This document shows positions 43,724 through 52,483 of a DNA stretch of 64,000 nt, piece after piece. The stretch is taken from positions 1 through 64,000 of the forward strand of contig CAKPIT010000005.1 of NCBI GenBank assembly GCA_934162445.1. Reading direction: 5' to 3'. A model generated the notes under the pieces. It worked only from the letters and a program-made list of their open reading frames with translations. It had not been told where the DNA came from and ran no database searches. The first letter of the stretch is position 1; each line of letters opens with the position of its first letter. The translations under genes were made by a program, and so were the position numbers. Source of the DNA: an uncultured Bacilli bacterium. Its GTDB lineage: Bacteria > Bacillota_I > Bacilli_A > RF39 > UBA660.

Positions 43724-44702
43724 TTAATATTCAAAATATTTCATAATATTTTTATTATTACAATTTTTACCCGTTAAGTAAGAAGAATTATCAAATACCT
43801 TTTTTAAATTAATCTTCTCATTTCCTTTAAGATAACTATTAACATCACGAATAATATTTTTAGTTTTAAATAATGAAATTGAATAAAGTTCCACAAAAGA
43901 TTCCTTATGTTTATCATTTTTAGACACTGGATTATACCAAATTGTATGATTATTATTCAAATAATTTTTACTATCCTTTAATGGTATGTAATAAGATATG
44001 GACTGCAATTTAAAAGTACTTTGCTTCGTTAATTTATCAACGCCTTTATAAATTTTCATCTTAATCCCATATTTATCATACCGAAAATATTTTAAATAAA
44101 AATACATATCTTTAAGAGCCTTTTGATAGTAAGTACCAAAATTATCAAAATTAAAAGTCTCTTTAAATGCATAATTAATTACTTCTACAAGTTCCTTACT
44201 AAACTTAGTAAAATCAAAACAAAAGTCATAAAACTTAAATTCATAAGGTGTAATATGTTCTCTTTGTTTTATCAAATAATTATCAAGAAAGTTTTCCATA
44301 AGAGTATGACCTCCTTGATATTTAAAAGTATCCTCATTATTTTTATCAAATACCCCCGTTTTATAAATAATAAAAGGGTGAATAGTAGAATCAAGAACAT
44401 AATGCGAAATAAAGCCATAAAGAAAGGCCATAATCTCACTATTTTGATAATAATCATTATACTTAATATAATTAACTAAATTAATAAAAAACTCTTGTGA
44501 TTTATTAGTATGAAAATAATGTTGAAAATCTCTTGTTTTTTCACCTTTTTTAAAAGGTAAGTTATAAAAAATAAATGGGTCAGTACTTTGTGCAAACATT
44601 CGCATTAAGCCTTTATCATCTATTAATAATTTTTTTAAACCAATAGGAAGAACATCATAAACATCATTAGCAAAATAAGCATGCGTAACTGTAGCAGGGC
44701 AT
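43724..44702 (-). pseudogene. Zinc-dependent phospholipase C-like gene with a 5' frameshift
   Basis: The open frame from 44605 gives 293 residues with QSTDPFIFYNLPF and AFLYGFISHYVLDSTIHPFI, features of the Zn-dependent PLPC family. Upstream in the same frame the sequence continues with PATVTHAYFANDVYDVLPIGLKKLL, a typical family N-terminus, but the natural ATG (44702-44700, MP) is out of frame because of one extra C in the CCC at 44699-44697. It is either frameshifted, a phase-variable or erroneous base, or it starts at an internal ATG (44605 or 44599). Confidence 0.7.
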
Positions 44703-44816
44703 AAGAAACAAACACATCCTTTCTATTTTCCTTTTTAAAGTATAACATAATTTTTCACAAAAAAATCATAATTTTCCACAATTTATGTGATATAATTTAT
44801 TATAGGTGGTGATAAG

Positions 44817-45782
44817 GTGATAGATAAACAGTTTAAAAACCTTGAAGAACAAATAGAAATATTAAAATATAAAGGTTTAACTATTACAGACGAAAAATAT
44901 GCTAAAAGAATTCTATTAAGAGAAAATTACTTTTTTATCTCCGGCTATCGTTATCCCTTAATGAAAAGCCAAGTTGATAAACGCTTTATTGAAGGTGCTA
45001 CCTTTGAAGAGTTATATAGTCTTTTCCTGTTTGATCGCCAAATAAGAAATGCTTTCTTTAAATATCTTTTAGTAATTGAAAATAATTTAAAATCTATATT
45101 TTCTTACCAACTATCTAAAAAGTATGGTTATAAAGAGAAAAATTATTTAAAAGCCAAAAACTTTACAAGTGATAAAACAAAACAAAAGCAAGTTAATGAC
45201 TTAATCAAAAAAATGAAAAGACAAATAAGGGTTAATGGTTCATCTCATGCTGCAACCGCTCATTATATGTATAATTATGGCTATATTCCTCTTTGGATTT
45301 TAGTAAAAGTTTTATCTTTTGGTATCGTTGGTGAATTATTTTCCATTATGAAATATGATGACCAAATTGCTATTTGTAATATTTATCAAATTTCTCTAGA
45401 TGACTTTACAACCTATTTGCCGATATTATCTAATTATCGTAATTTGTGTGCTCATGAAGATATTTTATATGAAAATAAGACACAAAAAGGCATTAAAGGA
45501 ACTATTTATCATGACTTACTAGGAATAAAACAGGATGAATATCAAAATTATACCAAAGGTACTAATGATTTATTTGCCTTGTTAATAATTATGAAAAGAA
45601 TGTTATCTTATGATGAATTTAGAACTTTAATTTATGAACTTGATGATAAAATTAAAAATCTTGACTATAATTTACATACGATTAAAATAGATAAAGTTTT
45701 AGCTAAAATGGGCTTTCCATTAAATTATGTCGATTTAATAGATATTGAAAGGACTGATGAAAATGAAGAAAGAAACAATTAA
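44817..45782 (+). CDS. Abi_2 (AbiD/AbiF-type) protein
   Basis: 321 residues from GTG 44817 behind AGGTGGTG. The start LEEQIEILKYKGLTITDEKYAKRILLRENYFFISGYRYPL and LFLFDRQIRNAFFKYLLVIENNLKS are standard for Abi_2. SNYRNLCAHEDIL carries an R-x4-H motif like that of HEPN ribonucleases. AbiD/F proteins abort phage infection in Lactococcus; many chromosomal copies are untested. TATAAT at 44791-44796 is the probable -10. It overlaps the HtrA gene by 20 bases. Confidence 0.85.
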   Translation: MIDKQFKNLEEQIEILKYKGLTITDEKYAKRILLRENYFFISGYRYPLMKSQVDKRFIEGATFEELYSLFLFDRQIRNAFFKYLLVIENNLKSIFSYQLSKKYGYKEKNYLKAKNFTSDKTKQKQVNDLIKKMKRQIRVNGSSHAATAHYMYNYGYIPLWILVKVLSFGIVGELFSIMKYDDQIAICNIYQISLDDFTTYLPILSNYRNLCAHEDILYENKTQKGIKGTIYHDLLGIKQDEYQNYTKGTNDLFALLIIMKRMLSYDEFRTLIYELDDKIKNLDYNLHTIKIDKVLAKMGFPLNYVDLIDIERTDENEERNN

Positions 45783-46887
45783 AGAAGCTGTATTAATAGT
45801 AATTGCTTTTTTAGTAGGAGGGGTTTTAACTTATACTGTTATAGGGGGAAATAGTCTTACTACTAAAAGTAATACAACAAGTACAACCGGTACAACTTGT
45901 AGTGCTGCTAATTGTACGAAAGTAGTAGTTGATGAATCGGGAATTAGTAAAGCTGTTTCCAAAGTTTATGATGGTGTGTTATTAATTAGAAACTATCAAA
46001 ATAATGAAGTAGCATCTACAGGTACTGGTTTCGTTTATAAAATTGATGGTGATTATGCTTATGCTATTACTAACCAACACGTTGTGGAAGGAGCAAATAA
46101 AATAACCTTAGTAACTTCTACAGATGAAGAAGTAGAAGGAAAAGTTTTAGGTGGCGATTCTTATGTTGATATTGCTATTGTAAAAATGAAAAAAACCTCT
46201 AAACTAATCGCTCTAACCTTAGGAAATAGTAATAATTCTTCTCTTGGTGACTTAGTATTTACTGTTGGAAATCCATTAGGATACGAATATAGAGGCAGTG
46301 TAGCTACTGGTCATTTAGCCGGTAAAGATCGTCTTGTTAGTGTTAGCACTAATAATTCAAGTAGTAGTGACTGGGTCATGAAAGTATTACAAACAGATGC
46401 TGCTATTAATCCCGGTAATAGTGGTGGACCTTTAATGAATGCTAATGGTGAAGTAATTGGTGTTATTTCCCTAAAACTAGTTAAAACAGAAGTTGAAGGT
46501 ATGGGCTTTGCCATTCCAATTGAATATATAAATAGTAAAATTTCCACTCTTGAAAAAGGTAAAAAAATAGAATGGCCATTCCTAGGTGTACAAATGATTA
46601 ACGTTCAAGACGCTAAAAATGCTTATCGTAATAATTACAATATTCCTGATAATGTCAATAGTGGTGTTATCATTGCTAAAGTAATAGATGGGGGAGCAGC
46701 AGCTAAAGGAAACCTAAAAACCGGCGATATCATTACTAAAATTAATGGTGTTAGTGTCAGTGATTCAGCATATTTACGTTATGAATTATATAAATCATCA
46801 GTAGGGGATAAAATAGAAATCACTTATTTAAGAGATAATAAAGAACATACTACAAAAGTAACTTTAACTAAAAATAATAGTGATTAA
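45763..46887 (+). CDS. HtrA/DegP-like membrane-anchored serine protease
   Basis: 374 residues; ATG 45763 lies 9 bases after AAAGGA inside the end of the Abi_2 gene. An N-terminal membrane anchor (about 9-29) and a threonine-rich linker lead to a trypsin-fold domain with H106 (TNQHVVEG), D136 (YVDIAIVKM) and S220 (NPGNSGGPL). One PDZ domain follows (about 270-365, GVIIAKVIDGGAA, LKTGDIITKING). It degrades or refolds damaged exported proteins. A strong hairpin terminator follows. Confidence 0.93.
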   Translation: MKKETIKEAVLIVIAFLVGGVLTYTVIGGNSLTTKSNTTSTTGTTCSAANCTKVVVDESGISKAVSKVYDGVLLIRNYQNNEVASTGTGFVYKIDGDYAYAITNQHVVEGANKITLVTSTDEEVEGKVLGGDSYVDIAIVKMKKTSKLIALTLGNSNNSSLGDLVFTVGNPLGYEYRGSVATGHLAGKDRLVSVSTNNSSSSDWVMKVLQTDAAINPGNSGGPLMNANGEVIGVISLKLVKTEVEGMGFAIPIEYINSKISTLEKGKKIEWPFLGVQMINVQDAKNAYRNNYNIPDNVNSGVIIAKVIDGGAAAKGNLKTGDIITKINGVSVSDSAYLRYELYKSSVGDKIEITYLRDNKEHTTKVTLTKNNSD

Positions 46888-46916
46888 AAAAAGAAGAGTA
46901 AATCTTCTTTTTTTAT
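46886..46916. terminator. Terminator between htrA and the NrdD-like gene
   Basis: AAAAAAAGAAGA, loop GTAAA, TCTTCTTTTTTT. A and T tracts on both sides fit both convergent genes. Confidence 0.85.
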
Positions 46917-48868
46917 GGGATAATTTTTAAACACATAATATTTTTACTAATAGCTTTATTCACTAGATCATCAAGTTCCTTTTTATTCTTAACTTGATAA
47001 GTATATAAAGCTCCCCCTAAACACTTCTTTTGTAAATAACTAATATCTTTCAAACTATCACTAAATAAACTAGAATCCCCATAACTTTCCTTATCGGTAA
47101 TATTTTTAATCTTTCCGTAAATAGCCGTATCCTGTCTTTTAAACTCAGTTCTAATTTTTTCACTAACAATACTAGAAAGCACAAAATTCAAATTATTTTC
47201 TTCACTGATTGTTTCAATCTTTTTAGCCATATATTTAAGAATATCACGAGCAATATCATTATGTTTTGAAGTATTATCATCAGTGGCATATAAAGCTTCT
47301 TTTAATCCACAAAATTTAATAGTTAATGTTCCATGTTTATATAATTTTCTAAATCGGTCATTAACTTTAATCTTATCACCATCTGTCCATAAATTATGAG
47401 AAAGCAAATAAGGAAAACAATCTAAAGATCTTGTACAATCAATTTCAAATCTTTCTAAAAGAGCCTCTTTAGCTGAAGTTATCAATCTATCCAAATCCTG
47501 ATAAAATCCTCTAAGATTATTTCTATTTTTTAAAGCAATCCGTGTAATATTAATAGAACAACTAGCAATATTACCTTTACCCGTAGTAGGCTTTTTTAAA
47601 GGTGTTGTATTATCTTCAATAACTCTCTCTCCATTTTTAAAATAACCAACTTCTTCATCAATATTATTAAGAGAATTATCTAAAAAACTATAATTAAAGT
47701 TATGCATCATTAAGTTTTTCTCTTTATATTTTTCTAATAACTCCTCATTAAGACTACCTTTATTTTTAACTTTAAAGAAATATGCTAAATTATCTCTATC
47801 AACACTCGCTTCAATTATTTCATTAATAATTAGTTTTCCAACATTATTATCACTACTTCCAAAATTAATACTAATTGGTAAGAAGCCAATTTCTCTAAAG
47901 AAACATTTTAAATTAACTCTAAGTTCTTCTTTAATTTTTTCTTTAGCCATTTCTAATATTAACATAAAGTTATTTTTAAGTTCCAAATAATTGTCAAAGA
48001 CTTCTGTATCATCAATATCTTTAATATTATCTAAGAAAAAATCAAGTTCTTCATCTTTCACAAATACATTCATTTTACTAGTCTTTAAATAAATATTAAA
48101 ATATTCTCTTACTATTTCTTTATAATTAGCTAAAACAACCTCTTCTAAATCTTTATCAAAAGAAACAAGGGCACATCCACCATAAATTTCTTTTTTTAAT
48201 TTAAATAGCAATTCGGTCATTTTACTAAGGAAAACACTAATTTTTTTATCTTTTGTAAATTCTTTTTTAATTTCTTGATTATTGTTTAAATAATCTTTAA
48301 AACTGATCTCTAAACTATCAATTGATCCCATCGGCATCGCTTCTAAAGAGTCAATATAAATAAGACCATTATCGTGTGCCCGTGAATTTTTATTATCCAG
48401 TAAATAAGCTTTAGCAAATTCAATTGATATTGTCTTTCCAAATCGCTGCAACGTAACATAAGGCTGTTCACTTTTCGTATTATTAATATTATCAAGCCCT
48501 AAAAATTCAATTGCCTTTAAAAATTTATGTTGCTGTTTAATTACAAATGTCTTTCGTGATTGCATTCTTTTCATCCGATAATTTTTAAAGGCTTCATAAA
48601 TATCCATAAATTTTTCTTCTTTTAACGTTTCTTCAATGATATCTTGAATATTTTCAATGTTAATTGTTTTCCGGTCTTTGTAATTTTTATCTATTTTTTT
48701 TAAAACTTTCTCATAAACCTTATTAACATCTTCGTCACGATAGGGGATATCGGTTGAACTGAATCCTTTTTGGATAGCAAGGGCAATTTTATCTCCTTGA
48801 AAAGTAGTTCGTTGTCCACTTCGCTTTACGACAACTAAAGTGTCAAATAAGTCATTATTTTTTGTCAT
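46913..48868 (-). CDS. NrdD-like protein with ATP-cone but no glycyl-radical domain
   Basis: 651 residues from ATG 48868; a promoter places transcription start near 48888, and GAGGGAG precedes this ATG. The N-terminus is an ATP-cone (VVVKRSGQRTTFQGDKIALAIQKGF). The centre resembles class III ribonucleotide reductase: LDNKNSRAHDNGLIYIDSLEAMPMG, GNIASCSINITRIALKNR. The C-terminus ends at NIMCLKIIP, before the CxxC zinc site and RxxGY radical loop that end normal NrdD. It is therefore not an ordinary reductase; a regulatory paralogue or a relic are both possible. Confidence 0.78.
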   Translation of the reverse strand: MTKNNDLFDTLVVVKRSGQRTTFQGDKIALAIQKGFSSTDIPYRDEDVNKVYEKVLKKIDKNYKDRKTINIENIQDIIEETLKEEKFMDIYEAFKNYRMKRMQSRKTFVIKQQHKFLKAIEFLGLDNINNTKSEQPYVTLQRFGKTISIEFAKAYLLDNKNSRAHDNGLIYIDSLEAMPMGSIDSLEISFKDYLNNNQEIKKEFTKDKKISVFLSKMTELLFKLKKEIYGGCALVSFDKDLEEVVLANYKEIVREYFNIYLKTSKMNVFVKDEELDFFLDNIKDIDDTEVFDNYLELKNNFMLILEMAKEKIKEELRVNLKCFFREIGFLPISINFGSSDNNVGKLIINEIIEASVDRDNLAYFFKVKNKGSLNEELLEKYKEKNLMMHNFNYSFLDNSLNNIDEEVGYFKNGERVIEDNTTPLKKPTTGKGNIASCSINITRIALKNRNNLRGFYQDLDRLITSAKEALLERFEIDCTRSLDCFPYLLSHNLWTDGDKIKVNDRFRKLYKHGTLTIKFCGLKEALYATDDNTSKHNDIARDILKYMAKKIETISEENNLNFVLSSIVSEKIRTEFKRQDTAIYGKIKNITDKESYGDSSLFSDSLKDISYLQKKCLGGALYTYQVKNKKELDDLVNKAISKNIMCLKIIP

Positions 48869-48894
48869 TTTCTCCCTCATTTCTCTTTGTCTTA

Positions 48895-48923
48895 ATTATA
48901 ACTTTAAAACGCTTTATTTTCAA
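48895..48923 (-). promoter_or_regulatory. Promoter of the NrdD-like gene
   Basis: On the minus strand TTGAAA (48923-48918), 17 bp, TATAAT (48900-48895). Confidence 0.75.
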
Positions 48924-49149
48924 CAAAAAAGAGAAAAAATACAAAAAAATACCAAAAAAAACAAACAAAAAACAAAAGGCTAAAAAACCACTTATAACGT
49001 TATATATCAACAAAAATAGTAAAAACTATCAAAAAAATAAAAAATGTTTTTTTAAATGTAAAATTACTAAAAAATAATTAAAAATACTTTTCTTTTTTCT
49101 GAAAAATGCTTATAATCATTTTATCACGATAGAAAAGAGGTAAGAACAA
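48924..49149. promoter_or_regulatory. A-rich divergent control region between the two nrdD genes
   Basis: About 225 bases, mostly A tracts. It contains ATAACGTTAT (48994-49003, perfect palindrome), ATAGT-AAAA-ACTAT (49017-49030) and TATAAT (49111-49116), the likely -10 for nrdD, with no good -35. I do not see a NrdR box (consensus ACACWATATWKTGTGK). Confidence 0.45.
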
Positions 49150-51363
49150 ATGACAAAGGAAAAATTAAAAGAAAAACCTAAGGGAAAGGAAAAAGTAGTT
49201 AAGGAAAAAGCAACTAAAAAATCTCATTTTAACAATCCTCATATCAATATCATCAAAAAGAATGGAACAAGACAACCATTTGATGGTGAGAAGATAAGAA
49301 GTGCCATTGAGAAAAGTGCTGAGCGAGTAATGGTTGACTTAACTGATGAAGCAAAAGATGAAGTTGTTAATATTGTAATTGATTTATTAAAAAACCAAAC
49401 TAGCGATGCTGAAGTTAGCCAAATTCACAACTGTGTAGAAGCTGCTCTTGAACAAGTTAATCCTCTAGTAGCTAAAAGTTATAGAGAATATCGTAACTAC
49501 AAGAATGATTTCGTTCACATTTTAGATAAAGTATATAAGAAAGCTCAAGCTATTAATTATATTGGTGATAAAGAAAACTCTAACACTGATAGTGCTTTAG
49601 TATCCACTCAAAGAAGTTTAGTATATGGAAACTTAAATAAAGAGTTATATAAAAAATTCTTTTTAACTAAAGCCGAAATTGAAGCTTGTGAAGATGGTTA
49701 TATTTATATTCATGATATGAGTGCCCGTCGCGATACTATGAACTGCTGTTTATGTGATGTTGGTGCTGTTATGAAAGATGGCTTTGAAATGGGTAATCTT
49801 TGGTATAACGAACCTAAAAGTCTTGATACAGCCTTTGATGTTATGGGTGATGTTATTATCAATACTGCCGCTATGCAATATGGTGGATTTACTGTTCCTG
49901 AAGTAGATACTATTTTAACTCCTTATGCAAAGAAAACTTATAATAAATTTTATGAAGAATATATGGAAATAACTAATGGTGAAGATCCTAAGAAAGCTGA
50001 AGAATATGCTTGGCAAAAAACAAGAAGAGAATGTGAACAAGGTTATCAAGGAATAGAATATAAACTAAATAGTGTTGGTTCATCTCGTGGTGACTATCCA
50101 TTTGTAACTTTCACTTTTGGAATTGAAAAAGATCCATATGGTCAAATGATTTCGGAAATAATTTTAAAAACCCACATGAAAGGACAAGGTAAAGAAGGCT
50201 ATCGTAAACCAACTCTTTTCCCTAAACTAGTATTCTTATATGATAAGAATCTTCATAGTAAAGATAAAGAAATGGCCCATTTATTCGACACAGCCTTAGA
50301 ATGTAGTAGCAAAACTATGTATCCTGATTACCTATCTTTAACGGGCGAAGGTTATGTTCCTGAGATGTATAAAAAATATGGAAAAGTAGTAAGTCCAATG
50401 GGATGCCGTGCTTTCTTATCACCATGGTTTGAAAGAGGTGGAATGGAACCTGCTGATGAATCTGATCAACCTGTTTTTATTGGTAGATTCAATATTGGTG
50501 CTATTTCTCTAAACCTACCAATGATTTTGGCTAAAGCCCGTGAAGAACAAAAAGACTTTTATGATGTTTTAGATTATTACCTAGAAATGATTAGAAAAGT
50601 TCATATTAGAACCTATCATTATCTAGCTAAGAAGAAAGCATCAATCAATCCTTTAGCTTACTGTGAAGGCGGTTTCTATGGTGGCCATTTAGCCCCTAAT
50701 GAAGCTATTGAACCAATCTTAAAATCATCAACTGCATCCTTTGGTATTACTGCCTTACAAGAATTACAAGAATTATATAATGGTAAAAGTTTAGTAGAAG
50801 ATGGTGCCTTTGCCCTTGAAGTTATGAAATATATTAATCAAAAAACGCAAGAATACAAAAAAGAAGATGGCATTTTATATGCTATTTATGGAACCCCTGC
50901 TGAAAGCTTATGTGGTACGCAAATTGAACAATTTAGAAAAAAATATGGTATTGTTAAAGGTGTATCAGACCGTGAATATGTTTCTAATAGTTTCCACTGT
51001 GGTGTTTGGGAAGATATAACTGGTATTGAAAAACAAGACTTAGAAGGTAGATTCTGGGACCTATTTAGAGGCGGTCGTATTCAATATGTTCGTTACAACT
51101 TAAACTACAACAGTGAAGCTATGCGGACCTACGTTGAAAGAGCCATGGATAAAGGTTTCTATGAAGGTGTTAATTTATCTTTATCATATTGTAATAACTG
51201 CGGTCATGAAGAGCTTGATATGGATGTTTGTCCTAAATGTGGTAGTAGTGATTTAACTAAAATCGATAGAATGAATGGTTACTTATCATACTCTAGAGTT
51301 CATGGTGATACCAGATTAAATAAAGCAAAAATGATTGAAATCTCAGAAAGGAAATCAATGTAA
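49150..51363 (+). CDS. nrdD: Anaerobic ribonucleoside-triphosphate reductase NrdD
   Basis: Class III reductase making dNTPs without oxygen. 737 residues: a lysine-rich start, ATP-cone at about 28-115 (IIKKNGTRQPFDGEKIRSAIEK), the ten-stranded barrel, a zinc site CNNC (681-684) and CPKC (694-697), and the radical loop RMNGYLSY with G710. All parts expected for an active enzyme are present. nrdG follows at once. No aerobic reductase is seen here, in line with an anaerobe. Confidence 0.97.
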   Translation: MTKEKLKEKPKGKEKVVKEKATKKSHFNNPHINIIKKNGTRQPFDGEKIRSAIEKSAERVMVDLTDEAKDEVVNIVIDLLKNQTSDAEVSQIHNCVEAALEQVNPLVAKSYREYRNYKNDFVHILDKVYKKAQAINYIGDKENSNTDSALVSTQRSLVYGNLNKELYKKFFLTKAEIEACEDGYIYIHDMSARRDTMNCCLCDVGAVMKDGFEMGNLWYNEPKSLDTAFDVMGDVIINTAAMQYGGFTVPEVDTILTPYAKKTYNKFYEEYMEITNGEDPKKAEEYAWQKTRRECEQGYQGIEYKLNSVGSSRGDYPFVTFTFGIEKDPYGQMISEIILKTHMKGQGKEGYRKPTLFPKLVFLYDKNLHSKDKEMAHLFDTALECSSKTMYPDYLSLTGEGYVPEMYKKYGKVVSPMGCRAFLSPWFERGGMEPADESDQPVFIGRFNIGAISLNLPMILAKAREEQKDFYDVLDYYLEMIRKVHIRTYHYLAKKKASINPLAYCEGGFYGGHLAPNEAIEPILKSSTASFGITALQELQELYNGKSLVEDGAFALEVMKYINQKTQEYKKEDGILYAIYGTPAESLCGTQIEQFRKKYGIVKGVSDREYVSNSFHCGVWEDITGIEKQDLEGRFWDLFRGGRIQYVRYNLNYNSEAMRTYVERAMDKGFYEGVNLSLSYCNNCGHEELDMDVCPKCGSSDLTKIDRMNGYLSYSRVHGDTRLNKAKMIEISERKSM

Positions 51364-51364
51364 A

Positions 51365-51943
51365 ATGAAATATCATAATATAACAAAAGCAGATATGTTA
51401 AACGGAGAAGGCTTACGCGTTGTTCTTTGGGTAAGTGGTTGTTCTCATAAATGTCCCGGTTGTCAAAACGCCCTAACATGGGATCCTAATGATGGTGTTA
51501 ACTTTGATGATAATGCCATTAAAGAAATCTATCATGAATTAGAGCAAGACTGGTGTAGTGGTATAACTTTATCAGGTGGTGATCCCTTATTCTTAGGAAA
51601 TCGCAAAATGATTAGAGATTTAGTTACTAACATTAGAGAATTATATCCTACCAAAACCATCTGGTGTTACACCGGCTACACTTGGGAAGAATTGATTGCC
51701 CAAATGGAAGTTGATAAAAACCTTGCCGATATTTTAACTAATATTGACGTCTTACTAGAAGGTAAGTTTATCCTAAGTCAAAAAGAAGATAAGCTTCACT
51801 ATGTTGGTAGTGCTAATCAACGTATTATTGATGTTCCTAAATCATTGAATGAAGAAAGAGTAGTTCTTTATATAGATAACAATAAAATATATGAAGAAGC
51901 TTGCCACCAAAAAGAAATAGCAGCTTGTACTGCAAATAGTTAG
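51365..51943 (+). CDS. nrdG: Anaerobic reductase-activating protein NrdG
   Basis: Radical-SAM enzyme that generates the glycyl radical on NrdD. ATG 51365 begins one base after the nrdD stop; AAAGGA lies 12 bases upstream. 192 residues with the iron-sulfur motif C26-x3-C30-x2-C33 in SGCSHKCPGCQN and GITLSGGDPLF. It is coupled to nrdD. Confidence 0.96.
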   Translation: MKYHNITKADMLNGEGLRVVLWVSGCSHKCPGCQNALTWDPNDGVNFDDNAIKEIYHELEQDWCSGITLSGGDPLFLGNRKMIRDLVTNIRELYPTKTIWCYTGYTWEELIAQMEVDKNLADILTNIDVLLEGKFILSQKEDKLHYVGSANQRIIDVPKSLNEERVVLYIDNNKIYEEACHQKEIAACTANS

Positions 51944-51952
51944 GAGAAGAAA

Positions 51953-52390
51953 ATGAAAATAAATGTAAAAAAATTAAATGAAAATGCCAAATTACCGATG
52001 TATGCTACTACAAGAAGTGCTGGTGGTGATTTATATGCTCTTTTAGATGAAAATGTTACAATTAAACAAGGAGAAACAAAAATAATTAAAACAGGTCTTG
52101 CCTTTGCTATCCCTGAAGGATATATGGGACTTGTCTATGCTAGAAGTGGCCTTTCCGTTAAAGAAGGTCTTGCTCCTGCTAATAAAGTCGGCGTAATTGA
52201 TGCTGATTATCGAGGAGAATTAATGGTTGCATTATATAACCAATCATCAAGTGACAAGATTGTTAAAAATGGTGATCGTATTGCCCAATTTATTATTGCA
52301 CCATATATTAAAGCTGATTATGAAATCGTAGAAGACTTAGATGAAACCACAAGAGGTGAAGGTGGCTTCGGCTCTACTGGCACTAATTAA
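51953..52390 (+). CDS. dut: dUTP diphosphatase
   Basis: Trimeric dUTPase that removes dUTP and supplies dUMP. 145 residues with the five motifs: RSAGGDLYAL, YARSGLSVKEG, KVGVIDADYRGEL, RIAQFII and RGEGGFGSTG. It is 9 bases after nrdG, a nucleotide-metabolism operon. Confidence 0.95.
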   Translation: MKINVKKLNENAKLPMYATTRSAGGDLYALLDENVTIKQGETKIIKTGLAFAIPEGYMGLVYARSGLSVKEGLAPANKVGVIDADYRGELMVALYNQSSSDKIVKNGDRIAQFIIAPYIKADYEIVEDLDETTRGEGGFGSTGTN

Positions 52391-52398
52391 TAACCAAG

Positions 52399-52424
52399 AA
52401 AACTTCAATTAAGAAGTTTTTTTA
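52399..52424 (+). terminator. Terminator after dut
   Basis: AAAACTTC (52399-52406), loop AATTAA, GAAGTTTT (52413-52420), then T. Confidence 0.85.
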
Positions 52425-52483
52425 TTTAAAAATAGTTGATTATCTATAATTAATAAGTATAATAAATCCCTAGGAGGTTTACC

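Noticed and set aside
48862..49077. 71-codon open frame rich in lysine
   Set aside because: It covers A-rich divergent promoter DNA and the first codons of the leftward NrdD-like gene; it has no family-like pattern and no convincing ribosome site.
48924..49149. NrdR box between the two nrdD genes
   Set aside because: No pair resembling ACACWATATWKTGTGK is present; the only palindromes are ATAACGTTAT and ATAGT/ACTAT.
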